A DNA stretch of 64,000 bases from Coffea arabica (lineage: Eukaryota; Streptophyta; Magnoliopsida; Gentianales; Rubiaceae), in assembly GCF_036785885.1 (NCBI RefSeq), contig NC_092316.1, positions 16,733,001-16,797,000 on the forward strand. Direction: 5' to 3'. Below, one piece after another: positions 46,815 to 57,912 of this stretch (positions are counted from its first letter, which is position 1; each line of letters begins with the position of its first letter). The notes under the pieces are model-generated. The model made no database searches, had not been told where the DNA came from, and saw only the letters and a list, made by a program, of their open reading frames with translations. The translations under genes were made by a program, and so were the position numbers.

Positions 46815-48557
46815 ATGTTTAGGAAGTTGGATAGAGCAATTCGGCTTCCTCAGATGAAAGGATCAAGAACTATATTTACCAATATTAGTAAATTTTGATG
46901 GGGAAGCTCACCAGCAAGTTTATGCTCACCATCAATTTCATTTAGAGAGTTGATAGAACTACATATGAAACAGGATTAGTAAATTTTGTCATATTATTCC
47001 TATTAGGTAGAGCCAAACATTTGAAAGTAATTTCAGAAGTTTTTCCATCTCAGGCATTTTTGTCACATTTACTTGTGAAATCCCCTTATATTTTGTTCGT
47101 TGATAGGAGATTAGATATTTCTCTTTGCTTATGCTTTCCAGAGCATGAAGTCTCTTCTTCGTTGTCACCATGCTTGTTTGGCTTAAGCTATCTTAAGTTT
47201 TACCAACTCATGGGTTACTGTATCTTAGGGGGTGTAAGTTTGAGCTTAAATGTCTTTAGACCAGGAACAAATAAAAGAAACAGATGCCTGCTTATATCAG
47301 CTTCTCGGCCGCTAAATAAATGATCCTGAAGTACTGATTCATGTTGCCATATTATCAATGCCAATTTTTACTCACTGTGATGAAGTTCCCTGAGCAGCAC
47401 TTCCAGAGCCATTTAATCAGTCAGAAAGATTTCTGGACTAACTTACCTAGAATCTCAGGCTCATCCATTGATGATGACATACCAGCATCTGCTTTATCAG
47501 TGGAGCAGCAAGAACCACGTTTCTTTCCGTTGCTCAAAAAGCACGTCTTAAAGAAGGCTACTGGCCCTGAAACTGGTCAAATTAAGCAAAAAGAGATAGT
47601 TGCACCCAGCAGTGCTTTAGTTCTTGCAGTTTCTGAACCAGTCGAGAATGCTGCTGATAAAACTCCAACGAAATTATTTTCAAAGCCAAGAAGTAATTCA
47701 GAATCCTCATTTAATAGGGCTTCTTTAGCTGGATGGCCACGCTCTCCTCCCAGAGAAACTGCTGCTACTCAGGGGAGTCCTTCACCTTCAGGACCTACCT
47801 CTACTTCAGAAAAATTTATGAGTGGCACACCTGTTCTTCAACCATATAAGAGATGTTATATGAGTGCGGATGATGCTTTAGTTCAGTCACCAGACATATA
47901 CATTCGGCGTCCATCCTGTAGCCGTCCACCGAAATTTGACAATCCAGTGTTGAGTGGAATTTTTGAGGATGACATCCAGGAGGCTGGATGTTCAGTAGTT
48001 AATAGTGATGTTTTGAATGTTCTTGCATCTGCTGGTGGAATTTTTTGATGCAATATAATGTGATTTTTGTTTCCAGCTGATACCTTTTCATATCCCATTC
48101 TTACTTTCCTCAAATTAGACTTGGAATTCCTAGTCTCTTTCATTTGACTGAAGATCTGAGCTACTTCAGCACTTGCGTAATGCAATCTTATACACTAGAA
48201 ATATTATTGCAGACAGGGCAGAAATAGAGAAGCACTGTTGGAGCAAGTTTCAGCTATCTCACCAGCAGAATGCCAGAAACAGATGCTTGGTAACTTGCCG
48301 AAGGTCTTTGACTTGATTTACTTTAACTTTCATTCAATCACGAGACGAGAACTCATGCAAAAGATTGTTTCTGAGCGATTGGATGTTGTTGATGTAAGCA
48401 AGCCTCGTCACTCATCTCTCAAAATCAATCTACTATATGCTGGAACTTGCATTCAATTCTCTTTATATATGATGCAGGAGAAGTTGAAGCCCAACTAAGA
48501 CTCTTGCAAGAGCTAGTTCCAGAATGGATTTGTGAAAAACCATCTAGTTTTCGGTAA
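46815..48557 (+). pseudogene. CDT1-like DNA replication licensing factor pseudogene, unit 3
   Basis: The uninterrupted version of the locus at 21470-25178. The linker frame at 47341-48048 (235 codons) is identical to that in unit 1. The C-terminal frame 48238-48498 reads QVSAISPAECQKQMLGNLPK, then FDLIYFNFHSITRRELMQKI and VSERLDVVD before a GTAAGC donor; after the acceptor-like TGCAG the frame for EAQLRLLQELVPEW is off by one. AALPEPFNQSERFLD is in a different frame from the linker and follows an in-frame stop. So the parent's exon order is intact but the reading frame is not. CDT1 licenses replication origins; this copy is unlikely to make a working protein. An active parent gene presumably lies elsewhere. 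Confidence 0.8.
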
Positions 48558-50475
48558 CCTTGAAGGGCAGGAATGGGATTTTTATATTATTGCATAATAT
48601 TTTGCTCCATGGATTGGATCTTTTGTCTTAATCCTTGACCTGTTATTATCTTTTTCCCATGTTCTGGCGATCTATTTCCCTGACTATCAATATTAAAGTT
48701 CTAGGTGCAATGTTGCTGTAGTTTTCTGCTACATGGAAATTGTGAATTCTATATAACTTTCTTTTAGTCATTAGTTTCATGTTTGAAAAGTAGCCAAAAT
48801 TCTCACTTGGCGCTCCTAGATCAAAACTAATTTAACAGAAAATCAGATTAGCTAAGCAATAAGATGAAGTTTATGGATCCTTTCAGGTGATGATTGTTCA
48901 AAGGAAGCTGATGTTCAACGTAGAAAAATGCACTAGATAATGCAATACTGTAGCTGATATTTTCCCATAAGAATATCATATTGTGAGTCACAAAAGTGAC
49001 CAGAAAAGCCGATCCGAAAAGGCCCAACATTTCAAATTGTTCTGCTGAGGTTGAGCTTATTGGGCTTAATTTTATTAGCAGGATATAGGTATTACAACGA
49101 AAGCACATAGGCCTTGTTTTGGACAAAAACCTAAATGAATGCATTCTTGGATACATTCTTGCTTTCTTTCCTTCTTGTTTTGGGAAAGGTTCTTGTATAC
49201 ATAACCTCCTTATATTGAAATTAAAGCTAAATTCTAGTAGCTGCGAAATGGCTGCACTAGCTTCATGATCATCGATCAAATTATGAAGAGGTTTCATATG
49301 GTAGGGATGTGCAAGTGATGGGCAATAAGAATAAGAATACTATTGTAACATTATAGTTTGTTCTAACCCTGGTCACATCAAGTAGCACAATTTTTAATTT
49401 TTGATTATGTTTGAAAGACAAGTCGAATTGCCTGATACTTATTAAAACTTCGTTAAATTTAATGTGCCAATTAATTAAATCAAAGAAGAAGAGAGTATGT
49501 TCGATAAAGTTCCAAACTCAATCTGACATTAGGTGAATAGTATAAAATTTAAAATTGATATATATTAAAAAAATCAAACCACTGCAGTTCAACTTGAGTT
49601 TGGTTTGGTTTGACAAAAATTCGTTTTATTTTGATATCATAAATAAACAAGTCAAAATTGAATACAATTTCAAACTCTTTATAATAAACAAATAAATCTA
49701 AACACGGCACTGTCTGATTTGATTTGACTCATTTACGCCTCCATTAAATAGCAGGCAGGTTTTTCAACTTTTGATATTGAAAAAAGTGGCTACTGATTCA
49801 CGGTCTTTCACTGTCAAGTTCTTAATTAATCCAGATGCCACATCAAAACAGCTCACCCGATGAGATATTTTGCTTCTGATTCCAATTTTCTTGCTTTATT
49901 GCCTTGTTTGGATTGCTTGTTTTCGCCGGAAAATATTGTCGTTTTCCGTGATCACATTTCCCTATCACCTTTTTCCCTCACATATATCAAATCGCTACAG
50001 TAATTTTTTCATGAAAAATGACGGAAAATGCAATCCAAACAGTAATTCTTCTGTACTTTTCTCCCATCAATGAATTATTTGGACCATACCAAATCTGACT
50101 GTGATGTCATAATATATAATAATGTTAGCAATATTTGCAGGTAATCCAGCTTCATGGGAACATCCCCTCATATAATAATTTGTCAACTATATATATATAT
50201 ATATAGTTGTGCATTAAAATAAACAGCTACCTAAAGCCAAGTTGAGCATCAGGAGACTGGGCCAGTCTCTTTCTTGCTCTACAGAAAAACACAGTTATCA
50301 AGTCTCAACTAAACAAGTAGTCATCCTAGTTTTTAGTTTCCTAGTTGTCAGTTACAAATGGTCATACTCGTTATGTTCTGTGTGAAAAAAAATAATCTTT
50401 TGATGGTAGTTAGTTACCTATGAAAAACTAGCGAATATAGTTCCTTTTTCCTTAGATCTTTCAGTAGATACAGAA
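48558..50475 (+). other. Upstream region of receptor kinase 3
   Basis: Non-coding, homologous to 25179-26670 (unit 1) and to the 814-bp unit (unit 2). From about 50210 to 50287 it holds 'gttgtgcattaaaataaac...' and 'gagactgggccagtctc', a perfect palindrome, absent before kinases 1 and 2. The conserved proximal stretch starts at 50288. Confidence 0.5.
49901..50043. mobile_element. MITE of 143 bp
   Basis: Ends GCCTTGTTTGGATTGC and GCAATCCAAACAGT form an imperfect inverted repeat. Units 1 and 2 read straight through ('gctttattaattcttctg'). Same terminal motif (GTTTGGATTG) as the MITE at 36691. Confidence 0.75.
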
Positions 50476-53400
50476 ATGGTATACATCAGCCCAAATTTCA
50501 GATGTTTGCCAGCACATGTCTTGTTCCTTGTAGCTCTTGTTCTGTGCATGTATATTCCTGCAATGGCTTCAGGGAACGCCACTGACCAACAAGTTTTACT
50601 GGACATAAAGAGCAGGATTTCTCAGGATCCATTCCAGATTATGGCTGGTTGGAATGATTCTGTGCACTACTGCCTGTGGGAAGGTGTTACATGCAATTCA
50701 TCCAATGATAGAGTCATGATCATCAATTTGTCAGCAAAGAATTTGGTTGGTTCTGTACCCCAATCCATAGGCAACCTTACTTATTTAACTGCTCTAAACC
50801 TGCCAAACAATACTTTCCAAGGTAAGATACCTCAGGAAATTGGTCGCTTACTCCGGTTGCAGCAGCTCAATCTGACTTGGAATGCATTCAGTGGAGATAT
50901 TCCGGTGAATTTAACTTACTGCACAGAGCTTAGAGTGCTTGATTTGGACCATAATGAGCTTGTTGGGAAGATTCCTGAGCAGCTTAGTTCACTGTCAAAG
51001 CTGGTGTTATTTGGTCTTGGGGGCAACAACTTCACTGGTTCTTTGCCTGCTTGGATTGGAAACTTTTCATCTCTGCAGAAAATCACACTTGCTTTTAACA
51101 GTTTTCAAGGACGTATACCTCCCGAGCTTGGCCGCCTCTCAAGATTAGGGTTTTTTCGAGTTTCTGGAAATGAATTATCTGGTACGATTCCTTCTTCAAT
51201 CTATAACATATCATCCATTTACTACTTTGTTGTTACTCAGAACCAATTGCATGGGGAACTCCAACCAAATGTTGGCCTTACCCTTTCTAATCTTGAGATA
51301 TTTGCCGGTGGGGTGAATAATTTTACTGGACAAATCCCTGTTTCGTTATCAAACGCTTCCAAGCTTGGCCTGGTAGATTTTGCTCAAAATGGCCTCACTG
51401 GAACAGTCCCTGCGGTTTTAGGAAAATTGACAAATTTGTTTAGGATCAATTTTGATGATAACAAGCTTGGAAGCAGGCAGAGTGGGGATTTGGATTTCAT
51501 TTCTTCCTTAACCAATTGTACAGTTCTGGACGTTTTGGGATTGGCAGGAAATTCTTTTGGTGGAGAGTTGCCGAGTTCAATAGCCAACCTCTCAGTTAAC
51601 CTCAGCATTCTCACCCTCGGTTCCAATTTATTCCACGGAAAGCTTCCTTTAGGAATTGGAAATCTTGTCAATTTGAACGTTCTAGGGCTGGAAGAAAATT
51701 TCCTAAGTGACAGCCTTCCTGATATCCTTGGAAATTTTAAATCTATACAGGGGCTAGAATTAAATGACAACGAATTCTCTGGGTGGATTCCATCTTCTAT
51801 CAGTAACTTGACATCCTTAAACAGACTTTACCTGCAAAACAACAGACTAGAAGGAACGATACCTCCAGAGCTAGGTAAGTGTAGAAGTTTGCTGGTTCTG
51901 AATCTCACTGGGAATAATCTTATTGGCGCCATACCAGCAGAGATCACTAGTCTATCTTCTTTGTCTATCTCTTTGGCCATTTCACGAAATTCTCTCAGTG
52001 GCTCGCTGCCTCTTGAAGTGGGCAAGTTGGTTAATCTGAATGAGTTGGATTTATCAAAGAACAAATTATCAGGTGAAATTCCTAGCACCCTCAGCAGTTG
52101 TCTTAGTTTGGAGCGCCTTGTGTTGAGCGGTAATTTGCTTCATGGAACAATTCCTGAGTCTTTGAAAACATTAAGAGGTATTGTGGAGATGGATTTTTCA
52201 CACAACAACTTGTCAGGAGAAATTCCAGAGTTCCTTAGTAAGCTGCCTTTCCTCAAAAAACTTGACCTCTCTTTCAATAATTTTGTCGGCAAAGTGCCTA
52301 CTGAAGGAGTTTTTTCAAATGCAAGTGAATTTTCATTAATTGGAAATGAAAAGTTATGTGGTGGTGATCCAGGCTTGAATCTTCCTGAATGCCCAGAATT
52401 GGCACGTAGAACAGCCACGTTCCGTGAACTAAAAGTATTAATCCCTGTTATTGTTTCTATTGTTTTCCTGGTATTCCTATTTTGCGGTCTTGCTGCTCAT
52501 TTTGCTCTAAGGAGATCAAGTGAAAGACCTTCAACATCAACTCCGTCAACTGTAGAAGATTGGGAACGTGGAATTTCATTTGAAAAAGTATTTAGCTCAA
52601 CAAACGGATTCTCTGCAGACAACTTAATTGGTTCAGGTAGTTTTGGTTCTGTATACAAAGGAGTTCTAGATGAAGATGGTCCAATTGTGGCAGTGAAAAT
52701 ACTGAACCTCCAACAGAAAGGGGCTTCAAAGAGCTTCATGGATGAATTGAGAGCTTTGAGAAGCATAAGGCACCGTAATCTACTCAAGATCCTTGCTGCC
52801 TGCTCCAGCATTGATCCTCAGGGTAAGGATTTCAAATGCTTGGTCTTTGAGTTCATGAGCAAAGGAAACCTGGACTTGTGGCTGCATCAAAGATGTGATG
52901 ATCAATGTCAACCAAGAAGTTTGGACATTGTCCAAAGACTGAATATAGCTGTGGATATTGCTTCGGCTCTGGATTATCTCCACAATTATTGCCAAAACCC
53001 AATAGTTCACTGCGACCTAAAGCCAAGCAATATACTCCTTGATGAAAATATGACAGCCCATGTTGGAGACTTTGGATTGGCAACGTTCCTTCTTGAAGAT
53101 TCAACACTGTCACAGACAATATCAGCTGGCCTTAAGGGCTCTATTGGTTACATTCCTCCCGGTATATTCTCCATTAATAGTCTTGAAAACCTTTTGCTCT
53201 AACTTAGGAAATATACCAGGCAAATTTTTTTTGGAATTCTTAACTTTGTTATGCTTTTCATTTTAATAGGTTTTACATACTGTAATTCTTGGTACATTAC
53301 GCTAAGTTGACTCTCCAATTTCATTGCAGAGTATGCTTCTGGCTGTCCGGTGTCCACATCTGGCGATGTATACAGTTATGGGATTTTACTGCTAGAATTG

Positions 53401-53781
53401 TTTACAGGTAAAAGTCCAACTGATGACATCTTTAAGGATGGTTTAACTATCCATGAGCTTGTTGCTAGGGCTTTAGCTGGGCATATCATGATGGAGATAG
53501 TAGATCCATATCTGTTATTGGCAGAAGAAAAACACTGCAAAGATGAGTATGAATCTAGTGAAATGAAGGAGGAAACAATTCTCAACAATAATCTGTCACA
53601 AAATTCCAGTAGGAATCTGGATGAATGTTTGATTTCAGTACTGAGAATTGGACTTTCGTGTTCCAACCCATTTCCCTTGAATAGGATGCCGATGACCATA
53701 GTTGTGAACAAAATGCAGGAAATCAGAGACCTATACTTTGGCATTAAGAACAGAAGGAATGAAATGGATATAAGATATTAA
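50476..53781 (+). CDS. LRR receptor-like kinase 3, class XII (non-RD), intact
   Basis: Exons 50476-53161 and 53330-53781 give 1045 residues with the same domain order as the gene at 40718: signal peptide, LRR N-cap, about twenty LRRs, membrane helix and non-RD kinase (P-loop GSGSFGSVYKG, VAVK, HCDLKPSN, DFG). It is the most divergent of the three. In the ectodomain, changes fall mainly at variable positions of L..L.L..N (for example LDLDHNE for LDLVYNE, LGFFRVSGN for LRVFQVYGN, LDVLGLAGN for LEVLGLHGN). In the kinase there are few changes (SKGNLDLWLHQRC for SNGNLDQWLHPRC), and exon 2 encodes the same residues as in the sisters. Likely a plasma-membrane immune-type receptor whose ligand preference may differ from that of kinase 2 (inference). 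Confidence 0.92.
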
Positions 53782-54667
53782 TCGCTCATTTTGTCGTTTC
53801 ATTCTTGCAATATGGTAGGAAGTTTACCATTCTGCTGCCTTTGTTTTATACTTTTATGGTGAGAAACAAGAGTAGCTTATACTGCCAAATCTGCATTGCT
53901 GTTCTGAGATGTTGGATCCCATCTCTTGATATATGGAAGTGTTTACATGTGACAAAGCAGTATATATGATCAGAGAAACTGAGATAGATGTCTTTGGTTC
54001 TGTATATAAGCAGGCTGAGGTTATATCATCATTTGTCCATCCGGTCCTGTACTTGAACTGAATTTTTGTGGTGAATTTCAAGTTTCAACTAGAATAAAAT
54101 TGGTGTTACAACATTGAAAAAGATGAGGTAATCATATTGCATTCATGTAGCAGCAAAAAATTGATTATCTTGTGCAACAACAAGTGCTGAATTCAATCAC
54201 TAGGAAAAATTAATTAGGCAAGATAATCATGAAATTCCTATTTCGACTTTTGATCCCCTCTCTTTTCTCCTTCCCTATTCTCCTTGAATCCAACATAAAA
54301 TCAATTTTGGTTCCAACAAAATTTGGTTCATTTAAGAATGTATTTTGAATCCAACAAAGACAATAAAAAAAAAAGGTATATGGATAAACTTTGGTTCATT
54401 TAAGAATATCATTCTAGCTAGTTAACATAAAATCTCAAGATAGCTTGAGCAAAAAAAGGTTCAAAATTACCTCTACCAATAGTTCCATATCACTTTCTTC
54501 CTTCCGTCCACTAGGTCAAATTTATGGGTCCAAATGTCATCGATCCTTCTAGGCATTGCTATTTTGTCTAAAGTATGAAGAGTCACGATCATCAATAAAT
54601 TAACATGCAACTTTTTTGCCTCTTCCTGATAAACTTTTCCAGCAAAGCCATCCAATGCTACGAAGCA
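53782..54667 (+). other. 3' flank of receptor kinase 3
   Basis: Diverged homologue of 33847-34776 and 44024-44953, with a small local duplication of 'cattta agaat...' and 'tccaaca aa' phrases near 54290-54410. No gene. The homology resumes at 56366 after the inserted elements. Confidence 0.6.
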
Positions 54668-55350
54668 TAGTTATAAAACCTGGTCCAGTCTGATGGTTGA
54701 ACCGATCGGCTTGATGACCTGGGCATTAGATTGGGTCGGACCTCTAGTTGGATCGGACAAACAATTAACCCGGTCAAATTTGGACAAGCCCGGTTGACCC
54801 GGTGGTTCAACTAAAAACCCACCTGATTTTTCAATTGATCTAGTTTACCATTTTTTTTTAATTGTGGGTCTTTGTTTTTGAAACAAAATGTATATATGCG
54901 TTTGATAAGATTTGTACATTATACCTTCATTTAAATATGTATAGACTTCCCCGCTTGCTTAGTTTTTATTTGATAACTAAATATTTTTTTACAAACTTGT
55001 TTTTTTTATTATACAATTAATCCTTTTAACTTTTAAATTTACAATATTTGGTTAGTTAGAAAATTATTTTGTTTTTAAATGAAAATAAAATAATGCTATA
55101 TTTTTTAAACAAGCGATATAAATTTTGTTTTTATACTTGACTATATTATTTATTATTTAAAAGTATGATAAAATGAAATTGAATCTTCAATTAATATCTA
55201 TATATTTATTATATATCTTTCTAAGTACAATAATTAGTATCTAAAAACACTTTATTATATATTTTATATATATTAACATTACTATTTTATATTTATAAAT
55301 ATTAAATTAATACTCACCGGTTCAACCAGTGAACTAGTGACCCAGTCCCT
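54668..55350. mobile_element. Non-coding element with CCGGTT-rich inverted ends
   Basis: The left end reads 'gttataaaacctggtccag' with 'ggttgaccc' and 'ggtggttcaac'. The right end reads 'ccggttcaaccagtgaact' and 'gtgacccagtcc', inverse in character. The middle (54850-55300) is very AT-rich. This is the texture of a common non-autonomous plant DNA element. Exact ends and target duplication were not resolved because it abuts the LINE tail. Confidence 0.5.
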
Positions 55351-55354
55351 TTGC

Positions 55355-56365
55355 TGGATTCCTTTTTTTTCCAACAAACGATAACATCTTTTATATATAT
55401 AAACACTTGATCGTACAAGGATTAAGTACAAAAAAGGGATACTACCCTCATTTCCCTCTTTACTAAATCTATCAGCCATATTGGGAAGTCTTGTTCCCAT
55501 TCGATATTATGCACCACTTTAACTGCAAAATGAGCTAGTGCATGGCTGATTTCATTTTCTGTTCTAAGAATAAACACAAAGAAAACCTATTCTAAGATCC
55601 TGCACATCTTCTTGGATAGTTGCAATGCTATAATCATATTCACTGCATCTGTTAATTTGCTCAACTACTGATTTGCAGTCTGTATGGACTATAATTTTTG
55701 TCCATCCTGCTTGTTTAGCCATCAATAGTGCATTCCTAACTGCGAGAGCTTCTTCTTTACTTGCGATTCCCTTCCACTGATTTACAATTCCTTTGGCTCT
55801 CATGATCGTTCCTTTCCAATTCCTTGCTATGATCCCTTGTCCAGTCCTGATCCTTTTTGCTGATATGGCCGCATCCGTATACAAACTTACCACATCTTCC
55901 CTTAGCTGTTCTCTTCTTGCTTGGTGTCCCCTATTGTTCTGGCCTGTTCTGCTCTCCTGTTCTATCTCCCTTGCTTGCTCGAACTCCAACCACTCCTTTT
56001 GTGCTTTCTGTACTGTTTTGTGAGGTTCCTGTTTTGCACTATCAAAAATTCTTTTGTTCCTGGCTTTCCAGATTTGCCAGAAAATGTTGATGGTGAGATT
56101 TACTCTATCCTGTCCTTGCTCCATCGAGAGTGAATGAGTAGCTTTCTCCCACCAGAGCCATAGGTTATGCTGTTTATCTTGGAGCCCATCCCACCTCACT
56201 GGAGCCATTTTCCATACTTCTGATGCATTTTCACAACAAAAAAAAAAAAAAGAGCAAGTGCTCAATAGTTTCCACAGCTTCCCCACAGCAATCACATCTT
56301 CGCTCTCCTTTCCCCAGCCTTTTGAACATAATCTCGTTTATTGGTAGGCCCAATTTTAATAACGA
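55355..56365 (-). mobile_element. 5'-truncated LINE retrotransposon with RNase H domain
   Basis: On the minus strand, 56350-56200 gives a zf-RVT-like segment (IMFKRLGKGERRCDCC, then EHL and W-K-M-A-P). The main frame 55564-56295 then has an RNase H domain: SLYTDAA, SKEEALAVRNALLMAKQAG and IIVHTDCKSVVEQIN hold three of the catalytic acids. A one-base frame change near 55570 separates the last piece (TENEISHALAHFAV, then W...FPIWL at 55440-55560). A T-run at 55361-55369 would be the poly(A) tail. 'atgctac(g/a)aag' occurs at both 54655 and 56368, a plausible target duplication that also brackets the CCGGTT-type element. Only the 3' third of a LINE is present; endonuclease and reverse transcriptase are missing. 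Confidence 0.75.
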
Positions 56366-57022
56366 TGCTACAAAGTCTCCCTAAGAAAAGACCTTGCCTC
56401 CCAATAATAGGGAAAAAAAAGGCTCCACATTGAACTTAAAGAAACGTCCACAGCCCACTGATAACTAGGGTGAGCAAATTTGATAAGAACCGAATTCATA
56501 CCCGATTTCAAATTTAATTTGGTAATTTGAAATCGGGTATTTGGTAATTTGGTACAAAAGTGGTATTTACCAAATTCACCGAATATTAATATGATATGAA
56601 ATAGGTAATGGGATTATCAATTTGGTAATAACCGATTTCAAATTCAAATTCGATAAAACAAAATAGGGCACTATATTACCGCATTCGAATACCAAATTAA
56701 TTTATAAATTTATATATTATATAGACAAATGCTATATACTATTAATAGATTACATAGGTAAAGGCTATTAATAATACATAGTATATAGTATTATCATGTA
56801 CTTATAATACTAAAATATATAGTGATTTAAATTATATTGTTTTAGTATTTGTTATATGATTATAATAATACAAATATACAATAATGCATAACTATAATAC
56901 TTACCCTTTTATACATAACTAGAATTAGCTAATAAGTATAAGTATAGTACTAAATATTAAACATAATTAGTAATTAAAATTTAGACATTGGTTCATCATT
57001 TATATTTGGATTATTAAATATT

Positions 57023-57146
57023 GGGTAAAAAACAAAAAAGTCCCCTGTGGTTAAGCAATCATACATAAAAGCCCCCTGGGGTTTCATATCATACCAGTCG
57101 ATACCCCATGGTTTGAATTAACCTGAAAATTGGACGGAAATCGGCA
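57023..57146 (+). repeat. Left terminal inverted repeat of the MULE
   Basis: Pairs with 62867-62990 over about 124 bp with about four or five mismatches by eye. It includes 'agccccctggggtttcatat', which may serve as transposase binding site and promoter (inference). Confidence 0.9.
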
Positions 57147-57912
57147 AAACAGACGGAGCTGAGTGAATAGACGAAAATACCCTTTTGATATAAGCGAAAA
57201 TTGCAGAAGTAATTTTGCACTTTCATTCTGTCGAAACCAACGAAGAGAGAGAGAAAGAAATAGGAAACCCTAGAGAGAGATAGAGCAGCCCCTTTTGTAG
57301 CCAATTTTCAGCAAAAATTTCGATTGTTACCCTTGTTATTTCAATCAAATATCAAGATCGACGGAGAATACGAGGAAGTGAAGATTTGCGGTAAAAAATC
57401 TAACAAAAATGGGTTAGTATATCATCTCTCATGTATTTCGATTCGGGTTTTGGGGTATGTTGTACAAGAAAAATTGTTATTTACTGATTTCAGATTAAAT
57501 TGGGAGGCCATTATTTAACAAAGATAGCTTTTTTGATGTATTTACGAATGTTGTTAATGAAGATAAAGGTTTTTGAGGTATGCCCAGCAAACCTAGCTGC
57601 ATAGATAGATAGTTTAAGCGTCCCTTTCAAATGGGTAAAGTTTTGATAATTTTTGAAAGCTGAAAAAGAGACAGCTTTATAGAAGAGGTCCCTCCAAAAA
57701 CGCGTTTAGCAGCTTTGGTTCCAATGCCTCAGTTGTTTGGGATGATAAGGCTACGTGTTTCAGGTCCTAATCTGGTTATCCCTTGTTTTTGGTCAGACTC
57801 AATTGTTGATTGAGTCTGACAGTCCGTCTTTTTGGCTTGAAGTTATACTATCAAAGTGCAGTATTACTTCTATTGATCAATTACTACTGTTAAATGCCAT
57901 GATTAGTCAAGC

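Larger units (their letters stand above)
44954..56457. repeat. Tandem unit 3: CDT1 pseudogene plus receptor kinase 3
   Basis: Same block order as units 1 and 2, without the MULE, TRIM, Helitron or 814-bp amplification, so it shows the empty sites of all four. Its 3' flank is interrupted by the LINE and the CCGGTT-type element (54668 to about 56365). Homology to the other 3' flanks ends near 'gtccacagcccactg' (56458). Confidence 0.85.

Noticed and set aside
55793..56133. Plus-strand frames of 70-77 codons
   Set aside because: They are antisense to the LINE RNase H domain, which is the well-supported reading.
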